In this document: one piece after another, positions 10,620 to 22,039 of the stretch
Position numbering within the stretch: the first letter of the stretch is position 1
Layout: each line of letters opens with the position of its first letter
Assembly: GCA_026826555.1 (NCBI GenBank)
Contig: JAKSZT010054573.1
Span: forward strand, 637,033 to 701,032
DNA length: 64,000 nucleotides
Reading direction: 5' to 3'
Origin: Tolypeutes matacus
Lineage: Eukaryota; Chordata; Mammalia; Cingulata; Chlamyphoridae
Made by a program: the position numbers and the translations under genes
The notes under the pieces: model-generated
Told to the model about the DNA's origin: nothing
Database searches by the model: none
What the model saw: the letters and a program-made list of their open reading frames with translations, nothing else

Positions 10620-11690
10620 AGGAAGTCACAGGCAGACGTCATGGTGTTAGCTTCTGTTGCGCTTGTTAGGGCCACTGGGGATTATGCCAGGCTCTAGCAG
10701 ACAGTTTGCTAGGTATTTAAATGAGTGTACGGAGAGGGTTAACAGACATTTTCGTTCCAATGATTCTTCTGTGGCTCTGCGCTCTGAAGAAACCATTTGG
10801 TGGTGATGAATTAGTTATTGATTAGAAGGCACAGTGGATTTTTGAATCTTCTTGTCAGCCCCTTCAAAGTGTCTTGAATCATCAGATTGAATGTCTAAGT
10901 ATGTACTTTAGAAGAATTTGCTGCTGAATGCTCTCACTGAGAATCACTGTCATTGTGAATTTATTAATATTTGTTAAATTGATCATAATGCATTGGGAAA
11001 ATGGATTCATGCTGTTGAAGAGAAACAGGATCATTGGTTTAGTTTTGATTAATGTATTTATGATGAAGTACTTATTTATAGCAATGATGCTAAATAGACA
11101 AGTCTTTCCAAAGTAGTAGAAACCTGTCAGTTTGAATGAGACGTTCATAATTTTACAAAAGAACTGTGAAAGATGTAAAATGTATTATATTAATAGGCAG
11201 CCATTGCTTTGCTACGAAGAATTATTTAAGAATGAGCATTCAGTCATCCATGGAGCATTTTTTCTAGAGGTTTTGTTAGGAGCAAGCTTGAGGGGGAAAC
11301 TTACTAGCTTGAGTAGAAACTGGAAGTTCCATTTTGGAGTAGTCTGTCACCCCATGTAATGAGAATATTTTTTATATCGAAAATATAACCTGACTCACAG
11401 AGGGCTCAAACTATACCTTCTAATGTATTTTTGGTCCAAATAGTTCATTCTTGTGCCAATGAAAATTTCAGTTAATACCAGATTATATCTCCAGATTAAT
11501 GGGGCAGATTGCTCAGATTGAATCAGAGGATGTGAGTTTGATTTGAATTTGTAGCTCTCTGTAAGCAAGCTTAGATTTATTTTTATTTCTTAACTATAAT
11601 AAGAAAAAGGTGGGAAAAAAGGAAATGTCAGTAGATGGGAAATGTTTATGTGGTATGGTCAGGATTAATGTTTAACAAAAGAGAGCATCT
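10620..11690. other. Unassigned, AT-rich, possibly unique sequence
   Basis: No repeat or gene recognised. Open frames on both strands at 10882-11148 are low-complexity and show no domain. Confidence 0.45.
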
Positions 11691-11694
11691 GTGT

Positions 11695-12110
11695 CCAAAT
11701 CATTCAGTCAGCAGACACTTACTGAGTGTTTGTGAGTACCAGGCACTGATAGAGGTTCCGGGGAGTACAAGTGAGTCAGAAATGGACTCTGTCCTCACAC
11801 ATACTATCATGAGAGGAAAGAGAAACAAACAGGTAATTTAAAAACGTGCCAGAGGTACCATATTGGGAAAAGCATAGGGGACATGAAGCCTTATGGGAGC
11901 ACATGGGGTTGTCAGCTTGCTTGAATTCTGGGGTCTAGAGATACTTCTAGGACACAACAGTGTAGAAGCATGAGTTGAGCAGGCATGAGATGGAGGTGGA
12001 ATAATGAGATGGAAGGTGTGGGAGATTATTCAAGGCAAAAATGATAGTGCATGTAAAGGCCCACAGGTTAAAGAGAATATGGTATTTTGGGAAAATCAAA
12101 TTTAGTTCTG
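11695..12110 (+). mobile_element. L2-like LINE relic
   Basis: Begins with the L2-like phrase CATTCAGTCAGCAGACA followed by a 'taccaggcactg' word and continues with a diverged L2-like body to about 12110. No TSD is expected at this age. Confidence 0.6.
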
Positions 12111-12189
12111 TAGTTAGCTAATGGAAAAATCTGGGAGGCAGTGTGTGTGTTGCTAGGGTGTTATAGATTAGATTATTTCTGGAAATATG

Positions 12190-12455
12190 CACTCCTCTTT
12201 ACTTTCATGGCAGCAGCATACTTCCCTGCTCTGTTGATGTTGGGCTTGGCCATGTGCCTTGCTTTTAGCCAGTGGGATGTCAGAGGACATGATGTAGAGA
12301 GACTTCCAGCTTGTGAAGATGCCCAGCCAAAACCAGCAGAGTCACCCAGCTAAATCCAGCAGCCTATAGTATTAGGAGGTAATAAATGCTTCCTATGCAT
12401 TCTGTTGGAATTTTGTGGTTGGTCGTTACACAGCAGCAGCTGACCGAGCCACTAG
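12190..12455 (+). mobile_element. MaLR/MLT1-like LTR relic
   Basis: The order of a lineage-typical 'agccagtgg' word, a splice-like middle, an AATAAATG poly-A region at about 12381, and an end with 'ttacacagcagc' fits MLT1-type LTRs. Ends are worn and no TSD was found. Confidence 0.6.
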
Positions 12456-12704
12456 AATAGCAGAATGCTGATCTGTAATTCAGCCAGTCACTTGGTTATT
12501 TATATTTTCCATTCACATACCAAATTCTGGCCTGTGCAGGTAAGGTGTTTAATGTCATGTCTACATAACTGAATATTGTCTGAAGTTGAACGAATAATGT
12601 GTTGATAAAAAGGGAAGATGAGTATGGTAATACATTAGTGCAGTGGATTAAAAGGTTATAATTTGTGTGCCCACAGATAATTCTGTCAGAATGCAAAATG
12701 AGAC

Positions 12705-12860
12705 ATTCATGCATGCATTCATTTATTCATTCAACATTTATTGACAAAGAGTAGCTTGTGCCCAATGCTATTGGGACCTAGGAAAAGAGCAGTGGGCTGA
12801 CGTGCTTCTGTCCTCATTAAGATTGTAGAAGAAGATACAGGGATTGGTAGTGAGAATTGT
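12705..12860 (+). mobile_element. L2-like LINE 3' end relic
   Basis: Contains TTTATTCATTCAACATTTATT, a typical L2 3'-end word (shown in part), followed by a diverged 'gggacctaggaa...' body. Confidence 0.55.
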
Positions 12861-12869
12861 GTTAAGTAT

Positions 12870-14640
12870 AGAATGAATGAAATCTCTGAATAAAAGCTCA
12901 TTGGCTTGGACTCCCTTCTCCCTCCCTCTTGTCTCCACCCCCTCATGGGTCCCTACCTCCATGTGTTATAGGAAGGACCAATTGTTCTCTACTTGCTGAT
13001 GCCCCAAATTAAATTCTCATGCCTACAAGTATCCTGAGACTATAGAAATAGTTCCCAGTGGAAGCTGTGAAAACACCTTTCTTGGAGAATTTCAGCGAAG
13101 TGTATGAAAATAATCTTAGGGAAAAGTTTTAAGGTCATTCCTGCCACATAGGGGTTGGAGAGCAGAACCAAGTGACGCCACCATCCCCAGATTTCTATTG
13201 TTAAGTCTTTGTAAAATTACTATCCATGGGCAATATTTTGATTTTCATTTTTAGTTCAGCTGGCTCTAAATTTGAGGTCATTAGTACACTCTTTTAATGT
13301 GTATTCCAGTGTGACAGCTAGTCTGCTCCAAGAAATAAGCTAAAATAATCAATTTCTAAAAATATCCTCTGAGTCAATTGTTTTTGGCATTTTAGACACA
13401 GACAGTCTTCCCTATGAAGTTTAGCAGGCTGAATATTTTTGTACACCCCTTCTCGGTCACAGCCGTCACCACCACAATGACAATCATCTGTGTCAACCTG
13501 CTTATTCTTTCCCATTTTGTTCAAGGGAAGTGAAAATAAATGGGCAGAACTCACTTAAGCCAGGCAAGTAGAAAATCAATGTAATAGAGGCATAGATCTT
13601 CAAGAAGGAGCCATGGCACGCAAGCCACTCTTCTTCTTACGTGGGCAGTAAGCATTTGTGTTAATAGTACGTGCAAAAGGAAACATTAAGAAGCCCATTT
13701 AAAATAAAATTCTTATTTCTCACCACTGATAATGGGACAAAATGACAGGCACTTCTTGATTTGATTCCCTGAGTAGGGCACAGCAGCTTCTCTGTGGCAT
13801 TTCTGCCAAAACTCATAACCTGAATCTAATCACAAGGAAGAGTTCCACATGCCCAAATTGAGAGCATTTTACAAAACAACTGGCTTCTACTCTTTACAAA
13901 TGTCAGTCTCGTTAAAGGCAATTAAAAGTGACTGGAAAGCAAAATGCAGTGTGGTTCAGGGCATCCTGAACCAGGGGGTAAGGTTTCCATAGAGAATATT
14001 GTTTTGAAAATTGATGAAATCGGATTAGGAACTGATTATCAGATAATAGTCGTATGTCAATATTCATTTCCTTCAGTTGGATTATTGTGGTGTTCCTGGG
14101 AAACATACTCTGAAGTATTTAGGGGTAAAGGGGTTGATGTTGGCAATTCACTTTCAAATAGATGGTTCAGAAAAACACATACACACACACACACACTGAC
14201 AATGAAGAAATGTGGCAAAATGTTATCAGTTGATGAATTTACTGGCTGATAAGTATGAGTACTTTCTTGGCTTCTTGTAATTTTTTATGCATTTTAAATT
14301 TTTTCAGATTAAAGGGTGAAGAATTCTTTAACAAAAATTCTTTTCATGTTTTAAAAGGCTATGGTGGCATGAATTACTAAGAAATCCTTTTTTCCCCAGT
14401 CTAAAGTATAATCAAGATGAACTTTAATTCTCCTGCCATGATTTCCTTTGTGAAAGTCACCTCCAAAAAAGAACATTCTTATCCCAATAGATAACTGCCT
14501 AGCCTTAGCTAGTTACTCGGAGGAAGCCATGTTTAAGAAATATTTTGTTTGGATTTACCCAATAACACAACTAATTTTAAAGTTTAAAAAAATCAAATGA
14601 TGAAAAATAATTAATAGCTAATGTTAATCTTTTAAAAGTC
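12870..14640. other. Unassigned stretch with short CA repeat
   Basis: No repeat family or gene recognised. A CA microsatellite lies at about 14175-14196. A minus-strand open frame at 13318-13554 encodes a short cysteine-rich peptide but has no recognised domain and no supported splice or promoter context. Confidence 0.45.
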
Positions 14641-14647
14641 AACTGCC

Positions 14648-14950
14648 GGGAGTGGATGTGGCTCAAGCAATTGGGTGCCCACCTCCCACGTGGGAGGTCT
14701 TGGGTTCGGTTCCCAGTGCCTCCTAAAGAAGACGAGCAGACACCGCAATCAGCAAGACACTGCAACCAAGCAGACGCCACAACCAGTAGGGAGCGGAAGT
14801 GACTCAAGTGGTTGGGCAATTGCCTCCCACCTGGGAGGTCTCAGGTTCGGTTCCTGGTGCCTCCTAAAAGAAGACAAGCAGACAATGAGCAGACAGATGA
14901 GAGAGCCATCTGGGGGGCGGGGGAGGGGGAAGGAATAAATAAAAATAAGT
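14648..14950 (+). mobile_element. Dimeric tRNA-derived SINE (DAS-like)
   Basis: First head at 14648 (box A-like GTGGCTCAAGCAATTGGG, box B-like GGTTCGGTTCCC), second head at about 14789 (box A-like GTGACTCAAGTGG, box B-like GGTTCGGTTCCT). The linker holds short CAGACAC/CAAGCAGAC repeats. The tail is GC-rich, then AATAAATAAAAATAA. No clear TSD was found, so the ends are approximate. Confidence 0.85.
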
Positions 14951-14959
14951 GATATTTTT

Positions 14960-17640
14960 TAAAAAAGAGCTCTTGGATGAACTAACTTATTAAAAAAAAA
15001 AAAAAAAGGTTGATTGTCATGTTCAACCGGAAAGAATAAGCTGAGCAGTGGTTTGGGTCAGTGCCTATGTATGTGGAATTCCTGGCATTGCTGAGGACCT
15101 CAATAAGTGAATGAGTCACCTTCTTGTCTTCCCTTGACCTTGTTGCTAGCAGGTTTGCTCGTTTTGTTGAAATGGCTGCATTTAAACAATGTTTGACTGA
15201 ATTAATGAACTATTAGTCAATTGAGAAATTTCTAAATGAAATATAACTGAATTTCCTGAGGTGTTATTTATTTATAAGAGATCAAATACATCCTTAGAAG
15301 TCAAAGAGAACATTAAGATTTTTAAAACAAATTCATAAATAATTTCTTCTTTATTCTCATTCTTGAAAAGTTTAAAACTTAACATATTGGGAAGGAAAAT
15401 ACACAAGGGACAAACATATTTTAAAGGAGGAGCTACTTGAGTGGACTATTCTTTACAAAATAGAGAAAAATAAATTTTTTTCTTGTCATTCCTGATGCCA
15501 GAAAATCTCAAAGGTACATGTTTTGTTGACCTCCAAGAAAGCTGATGTTCAACAAGTATGTGTCAGAACAGTTTTCTTGGCTTTTAAAATGTTGAAACAA
15601 TTCAGGATGAGGTGGAAAATAAACACTGCTCTCACCTCTCTAGGTCCTTTTCTCTCGCCATGGGTACCAAAGACCTCCCTCAGATCCAACACCTGAAGCG
15701 TTAGAGCCATGCAGAGCGGGACATCCAAGACCATCTGATGTCCAATTTAATTGTATGGTACCCTGAGTTAAATACTTTTAATATGACTTCTGCCTCCAAG
15801 TGAGTTCCTACTCACTTCAGGAAATGGGGCAAGATGAAAAATTAGACTTTTAGAAAGGAACAGTCAAATTAGGGAATTTAGTTTAAATCTTTCAGTGACA
15901 CAGGTCTTCAATTACCCCTTTTCCTTGGGACCAGCCTGGGAAAATGGACCATTGCAAGCCAGTAGAAGCAGATTCTCTGTGGTTTTAGATGGCAGGAGAC
16001 AAGGCCTCCATTAGGTGAGGCCGGAGATAATGTTATGACTGAGAAAGAGCAAAGCAGCGGCTAGCACCTGGGAGCTGGCCTGGTCCTCACAGCTGGGTTT
16101 TGGCATTGTCCAGTTGACCAGAAGCACTGTGTCAGAATGCCAACCTCAGACACGGTCTCCCTGCTACCAGGATGGTCAAGTAAAAGCAAGACCACTATGT
16201 AATCATGTCTGAACACAGACCAAAACAAGACATTGTCCAAACCACGGAAATGTGCAGATGTCCCCTATCCTGGTTAATAAGAGTGATTGTGGTTTCTTAA
16301 ATAATTGCCGTTTTAGCCTTGCTTCCTGCCTTCTAGATAATATTTATGAAGACACCCGATTATATAATTACTCCTCCTTTCTGACAGCATCCGATCCAAA
16401 GCAAAGCCCCACTTCTAGAATCCTCTCCAAATCAGCTAACACAAGTCCATGTTCTATAATGAGGCTGTTGTAATACCCTCTTGCTGAGATGTCTGAGGTT
16501 CCCCCAAGGAGTGTGTTCTCCATTGTTGCAATAAGTCAGTAAACTCAGCTACACTTATCTACAGGGGTTTTCCTTACAGTTACCTACAGGGGTTTTTCTC
16601 ATGGTTTTGATTGGAGCGAACTGCCACTATCGTGGTTCTGTAATGCCCCCCCAAACACTTTTTGAGGCTTTTAAAAAATCAGCTATAAATTGCCTTTGTC
16701 AACTAGCATGTAACTGAGAGATTCTTAAGGTAATGTCCTCTGGCCACTTGCTTATAATTGTGACTTAGGTGGCCTAGAGGACGTGGGGATTTGCTGATCA
16801 GTCTAGGCATCTATTCCAAGTCGTAGGGAAGTTAGATGGTGTATGGATAATTTCCCTACCTCCTCATTGTTTACATTATTTTAGCCAGTAAATGTGGAAA
16901 TTAGATATATAAGAAACATGTTTTGATTTCTAATGAACTTTATAAAAACAAATGTTAAATGTAATTAAAAAGTTGAAATTAGTTTGTGACATTCTGCTAG
17001 GTCCAGGTTTGCAAATAAATAAATCATCTTTGCACTATTTGTGAAAATAAGGTTTGCTACTAAAACGGAGGGGAAATAACATTTCCAGTTTGCAGGTGTT
17101 GCTCAAAGGCATGCTGATTCCTGCTGCCCCCATCCTGCACTAGAAAGGGTGCTGAAGCCTCTGTGTATGTGGAAGGGGCTGGCTGGATGCAGGCTTTAGG
17201 TGTAAACCTGGGGGCCCCCCGGGGCTAACATTTTGATACTTACAGTAACTGACAGAGTTCTCCCAAAGGTGTCTGTTCACTTTCGTTGGAGTAGAACCCT
17301 CTCTGTTGCTTCAGGAGCAAATGCCTGGCTGCATCCTTTTCTGTTTGCGGTGTGTGCATGTGTGAGTTTGTGCATTTGTATGCACATATGTGTTTACATG
17401 TGAGATTGTGCGTGGTTCTGCTGTTCTCTGTGCAGACCTACACTCAAGCCCAGTGTTTCCTGCTGGACTCCTTCCTTCTCTCTGACCTCTCTTGCATGGT
17501 AACCTTCCAGTGCAGTCTTCCTTCTGGGCTCTGCATTGCAGGTTGCCTGTTTCCTACAGTATTGTGCCTTCGGCAAATAGTCTAGGTTGCTGTCTCTTCC
17601 ACTCTGCAAAATCAGTATTTCTCCATTTGCTCTTGGCGTT
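14960..17640. other. Long unassigned non-coding stretch
   Basis: Apart from a 15-16 base A-run near 14993-15007, nothing was recognised on either strand: no RNA gene, no repeat family with confidence, and only short open frames. Candidate for unique sequence. Confidence 0.45.
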
Positions 17641-17644
17641 CAGA

Positions 17645-17862
17645 ACGTTGGCTCTCGACCAGGGGTGATGGTGTTCCCAAGGAACATTTGACGATGTCTG
17701 GGTTCGTTTTTGGTTGTCACAGCGGGGGGGTGGTGCCGTTGGCACCTGGTGGGTGGAGACCGGTGGTGATGCTCAGCATGCTGCCGTGCTCAGGTCAGCT
17801 CCCCACCACAGAGAATCATCCAGCCCCTAAAACTACGGGTGCTGTGCTGAAGAAACCATGAC
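17645..17862 (+). mobile_element. Short non-autonomous hAT-like DNA transposon
   Basis: Contains TTTTTGGTTGTCAC and a central G-rich word. The body is the reverse orientation of the relic at 10390-10612. Family name not assigned. Confidence 0.65.
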
Positions 17863-17869
17863 CTAGAAG

Positions 17870-20025
17870 TCTATTGGAATGGCACATCTGCTAATCAAGC
17901 TTCACCCCATAAAATTTTTGTTGTCATGGGATTATTTTAATCGCTTGCTTACCATCAGTTTAATAAATCTTATGGGGGAAAGATATAAAAATATGTGCTT
18001 ATTTTGCCCTCTTGGACTGGAAGCCTGTGAGCTATATCATTAACTATTCCTGTTTATTGTTCTATAAAGGGACAAGGTTCTGCAAGATTACAATCAAATT
18101 ATTTTATAAATTTATTTTATGAATTCCTATTTTTTTGCCTCCTCCTTTCATTCTCATTCCCATTCTTCTGCTTCACATATAAGAAGGTGAGGATTTTTGC
18201 ATATATCTTAGTATGGACGGCTACACTGGTAAATATGTTCAATAGAAAATTTAGTGGAGATGCATCACAGCAGTCCCATCCCAGGAGAAGAATATTTGTT
18301 TATCAAAATGTTCATGTACCAGGCAGCAGTATACTCATTCCAAACAACATTTTTGCATGTTTTCCCCCCTCAGTTCCACAAAGAAACTTGGACATTATTT
18401 CAAAGTATTTGCAATTACAGGCATTTGACCTCCAGTTTCCTTTTCTCCTTTTTAAAAAATTTAACTGTCAAAGCATGTTCTTTCATTCCCTTTGTTGCAC
18501 AAACAACCAAAAATGTCCCCATTTTATATGTAAGTCTGTGACTTCACTAGACATTCCGGGCTCAAAATAGTATATCCGAGGAGCACAGTGGACTGCTGAG
18601 AGCTTCCTTGTCGTTGGTGCTGAAAGGGAATTTCCCTCTGTGGTATCTCCTGCTTGGAACATCTGTTTCATTTCTCTCTGGCATTTGGTGAGATAACATA
18701 ATAGGATGGCAAGAGGCAGAAAAAATATGCCGCAATAAAAATGTCCTGAGAAGACACTTAGATCTATTTATTGCTCCACAGAACATGGCTGAAGGCAAGA
18801 AGAAAAAGTTAAAATTAGTGCCAACGTGTAAGGTCAGAGCAGGACAGCAAGAGTGGTTTTGCTCCTTGTTCCATGAACTCGGTTCTGGCTGTGTAAGGCA
18901 GTAACTAGAACCCCGAGCAGAGGCGTCCAGGCCAGGGGGAGCATTCCTCAAGCAGGTCGGTTATCTTCTTTCTGCTTCTGGTTGCAGTCACTCGCCTTAT
19001 GTGACAATTGTCAGGTAAATCCAGATGCTATGCTTTAGTACAAATTCATCACCAGGACTAGAAAAGCAGACAGGCATGCCCTGCGATAGAAAGTCCTACC
19101 CCCACAAGTTCCAAATTAAAACAAGTCATAAATTAAAATGTTTGGAAACCACGGATATGTTTTAATAAGTCAGTTTGGGGCCCTGGTCAAAAGCAGAGAC
19201 AGTTGTCGAGTGGGATGCTTTGGGCGAGTGCTTTGGGGAAAAAAACTGGCTCTTGAGAGGGAAACTTCACTGCCATAGTCATAAAGTGGTGTGCAAGAAT
19301 GGATGGCAGCAGAGCTCCTTCATTTCCAAATTTTCTGATGTTATCTGTGGTTTTTCTGGAGTTAAGCAAGGAAGCCTCTTTCCTCCCCAAAATACCTTGA
19401 CCTGGAAATATAAATGGGAGATGAACATGAAGACTGTTTTGGCTTCAATTTCCCAAAGAAAGGAGTCTGAGATAGAAGATTATCACATAGATCCTTCTGT
19501 GGGGACAGGAGCCAGAGACAACAGGCAGGCAGGCAGGCAGGGAATGCCAATTCAAGAAGGGTTTGTCACATTGTCCTCTGCCATGGGCAGCTGGCTGCTT
19601 CATCCAGGGAAACTGTCTACGAAGTTGTGGGAATGCTTCTCAGGACCGGCCACGTGAGGAAGTGAGAAGCATTTGTTCACTGGGTCCCTGGCCCCGTTGC
19701 CCAAACGTTTGCCCTCCTGGGGCAACCACTTCCCTGCGTCTCTGGGTTGCACACGTTTGAGCAGTGCGCAGACTCCCACGGAGTCCCACACCACGACCCC
19801 CACAAGAAGTCCTCAGAGAGAAGGCGAGATGCTCACAGCTTGGTCGGAGAGGAGGAGCCTTCAGGGTGCAGCTGCGGGGAGCTCATCCCGGCCTGTGGGA
19901 ACTGGGTGTGCAGCAGGGGCTGGCACAGGGCACGGGTGAGACCACGAAGCTCTGAGGTACTTCATGAAAGGCGTCCTCCACAAAGACACAGGCGCTCAGG
20001 GGGATTAGAGCTTTTCAAAGTTTAG
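17870..20025. other. Unassigned stretch, GC-richer toward the end
   Basis: No gene recognised. A (GGCA) tandem repeat lies at 19522-19541. From about 19700 the sequence becomes GC-richer with scattered CpG, but no promoter elements or exon are supported. Open frames (18562-18951 minus, 19175-19657 plus) lack any recognised domain. Confidence 0.45.
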
Positions 20026-20258
20026 AAAGGCGTAGGGTGCGAATATTCCCGCCGTCCTGATTTTATAATAATCAGGGTAGGCTAAACATTCTCTATATTA
20101 GAAACCCTGCATGTGTCCCCAGACCTAGTTTTTCTCCCTAGGTCTGGTTTTTAGAATGCTGGTGATAAACTAAGCCTGATTTATTATACGACCGTCCTGT
20201 ATGGGAAAAGACTGTAAATTTGGGTATCTTTGGTCAACCTTAAGAGATATAGCAGGGG

Positions 20259-20365
20259 GACGGATGTAGCTCGGGTGGTTGGGCGTCCGTCTTCCTTATG
20301 GAGGGGACTGGGTTTGATCCCCGGGACCTCCCAGTGAAAATTAAAAAAGAGAAATATAGAATGTG
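20259..20365 (+). mobile_element. Left tRNA-like SINE monomer inside composite copy 2
   Basis: Box A-like GTAGCTCGGGTGGTTGGG and box B-like GGTTTGATCCC, then CCTCCCAGTGAAAATTAAAA. It occupies the same place as in copy 1 and no separate TSD was seen. Confidence 0.75.
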
Positions 20366-20664
20366 TGTGAGCCAGCAGGCTCTGTGCACAGGTGAGCCGC
20401 CAGGCCCCGTGAGCAGGTGTGCTGCCAGGCCCCGTGAACAGGTGAGCCGCCAGGCCCCGTGTGTGCTGCCAGTCCCCGTGTGTGGGTGAGCCAACAGGCC
20501 CCAGGTGAGCTACCAGGCCCCATGCGCAGGTGCACCGCCAGGCCCTGGGTGCACCGCCGGGCCCCGTGTGTGGGTGAGCCGCCAGGCCCTGTGCACAGGT
20601 GAGCTGCCAGGCCCCGGGTGAGACTCCACGTCCCGTGCGTGGGTGAGCCGCCAGGCCCCGTGAG
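20366..20664 (+). repeat. GC-rich minisatellite, about 13 units
   Basis: Units of about 25 bp alternate with shorter ones of about 18 bp around the core GTGAGCCGCCAGGCCCC. I count about 13 by eye. The units differ by point changes and by loss of the last 7 bases. The array sits between the two tRNA-like monomers of the dimeric SINE. Confidence 0.85.
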
Positions 20665-20957
20665 CCACACAGCAAGATGATGACATAACAGGAGAGTGAC
20701 ACAAGGGAGAGCCAAGATGATGACGCACTGAAAAACCAGGAACCAAGGTGGCGCAGGTGGTAGGATCTTCTCTCCCACATCGGAGGTTCTGAGGATCGAA
20801 TCCCAGTGAAGACAGGAGAAGGATGAGAAGAGAGGGCAGGAAACAGCCACAGAGAGTTGCTCAGTGAATGGACACGGAAACAGCAAAAACCGTGGGGGTA
20901 GGGTGGGGGTAAAAATGGATAAAAGTAAGTAAAGAAATAAATCCTTAAAACAAATGT
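20665..20957 (+). mobile_element. Linker and right tRNA-like SINE monomer of composite copy 2
   Basis: About 20737-20812 has a degenerate box A (GGCGCAGGTGGTAGG) and box B (GATCGAATCCC), then a purine-rich body and AATAAATCCTTAAAA. The same right-hand monomer and linker words are found in the free dimeric SINE at 38478-38857, so the minisatellite grew inside a dimeric SINE. Confidence 0.7.
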
Positions 20958-21174
20958 CTAGGGGAGGAAGATACGGACTGTAGTTAGTAGTGATACTTTG
21001 ACGATGCTCTTTCATGATTTGTTAACAGATGTTTCACAACAACGCAGGGTATTTGTGTGTGTGGGGGGGAGCCCTGTATGATGTTATGCATGTTTATTTT
21101 GTAAGTTCACGATGTTTACTGAACAATTATAATTTATATATGTTCATGTATGAATGATATACTTCAATAAATTG
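20958..21174 (+). mobile_element. L1-3'UTR-like tail domain of composite copy 2
   Basis: Words such as CTGTAGTTAGTAGTGATACT and TTGTTAACAGATGTTTCACA resemble the xenarthran L1 3' UTR (also seen at 41655-42100), and the domain ends in AATAAA plus poly-A. An L1-like 3' end would suit recruitment of L1 reverse transcriptase in cis or trans. Confidence 0.55.
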
Positions 21175-21200
21175 TTAAAAAAAAAAAGTTGTAGGGTGGG

Positions 21201-21795
21201 TATAGCAGTTTGGCAGTTTGATGTAATTATAAATTCCAAAAATAGATATTGGATAATGCTTGTAAACTGGTCTGCTAATCTGGGCATGATTAGCTTATGA
21301 TTAGGGCGTTAACTGGGCCACGTGAGGAGGGCGTTGAGCCCCATGCCTTGGTGGGCGGGGAATAAAATATAAAAGGCAAGGCAAAGAACAGTGTTGGAGC
21401 AGTTTTGAGTTGCAGTTTTTGATGGTGGAGTTCTGGTGAGGAAGGAGAGAAGGCCCCAGGATAGAGACAAGCCAGCTTGAGAGTCTACAGCTGGCCTTGT
21501 GGAGAGAGGCAAAGCCTAGAGAGCCTCATAGTCTACAGCTGACCTTGTGGAGGAACCAGAGGAGCTGAGCCTGGAGAGAAACACAGCCCCGGGAAGAGAG
21601 GAACCCAAGAAGCCTGAACCCTGGCAAACGTCGGCAGCTGTCACACTCCAACATGTGGCAATGGACTTTGGTGAGAGAAGAAAGTTACGCTTTCTGGCCT
21701 GGTAACTGTGGACTTCTACCCCAAATAAATGCCCTTTATAAAGACCAGCCTCCTTCTGGTATTTCACATTAGCACCCCTTTGGCTGACTAACACA
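21201..21795 (+). mobile_element. Solo LTR, family A, copy 2
   Basis: Starts TATAGCAG (from a TGTAGCAG-like end) and ends TAACACA, with a perfect 5 bp TSD GTGGG at 21196-21200 and 21796-21800. A TATAAAAGG box lies at about 21368 and AATAAA at 21724-21729, as expected for U3 and R. It abuts composite copy 2, and its TSD overlaps the composite's right flank, so the LTR landed there after the composite. No internal retroviral sequence. Frames within it are not genes. Confidence 0.92.
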
Positions 21796-22039
21796 GTGGG
21801 CATAAGCCATTGATTACCCCCCACAACCAGCCGGGCCTGAGAAACACACTGTAATGAAACACGTTCAGATTTCTGCAATGAAACCTATGTTCACATTAAG
21901 TGGGGCAAGTAAAGACCGCTAATTGTTTCTCTCATTTTTGTTTTACATTTTTGCCACCATATAAGTTTTGGCACCCAATTTAAGAACAGACTTTTCAGAA
22001 TTGCTATTTGTATGTAAGGACTGTGGACCTGGATAGCAA

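Larger units (their letters stand above)
20040..21184 (+). mobile_element. Composite SINE/minisatellite/L1-tail retroposon, copy 2 (fuller copy)
   Basis: Order: 5' domain 20040-20258 of unknown origin; tRNA-like monomer 20259-20365; GC-rich minisatellite 20366-20664; linker and second tRNA-like monomer to about 20957; L1-3'UTR-like domain 20958-21174 with AATAAA at 21167-21172; A tail. A direct repeat GTAGGGTG flanks it (20032-20039 and 21191-21198), extendable to 14 bp with two mismatches. The 5' and 3' domains match the copy at 2312-2969, and each copy has its own flanks, so the assembly moved as one Pol II-type unit. Minus-strand frames of 198 and 224 codons cross the minisatellite; they are repeat artefacts. 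Confidence 0.85.

Noticed and set aside
14175..14196. CRISPR-like or other structured array
   Set aside because: It is a simple CA microsatellite. No spaced direct repeats of CRISPR type occur anywhere, as expected for mammalian DNA.
20184..21015. Minus-strand open frames of 198 and 224 codons
   Set aside because: They cross the GC-rich minisatellite and SINE of the composite retroposon and translate to low-complexity G/P/A/H/T-rich repeats. The frames arise from tandem units without stops, not from a gene.
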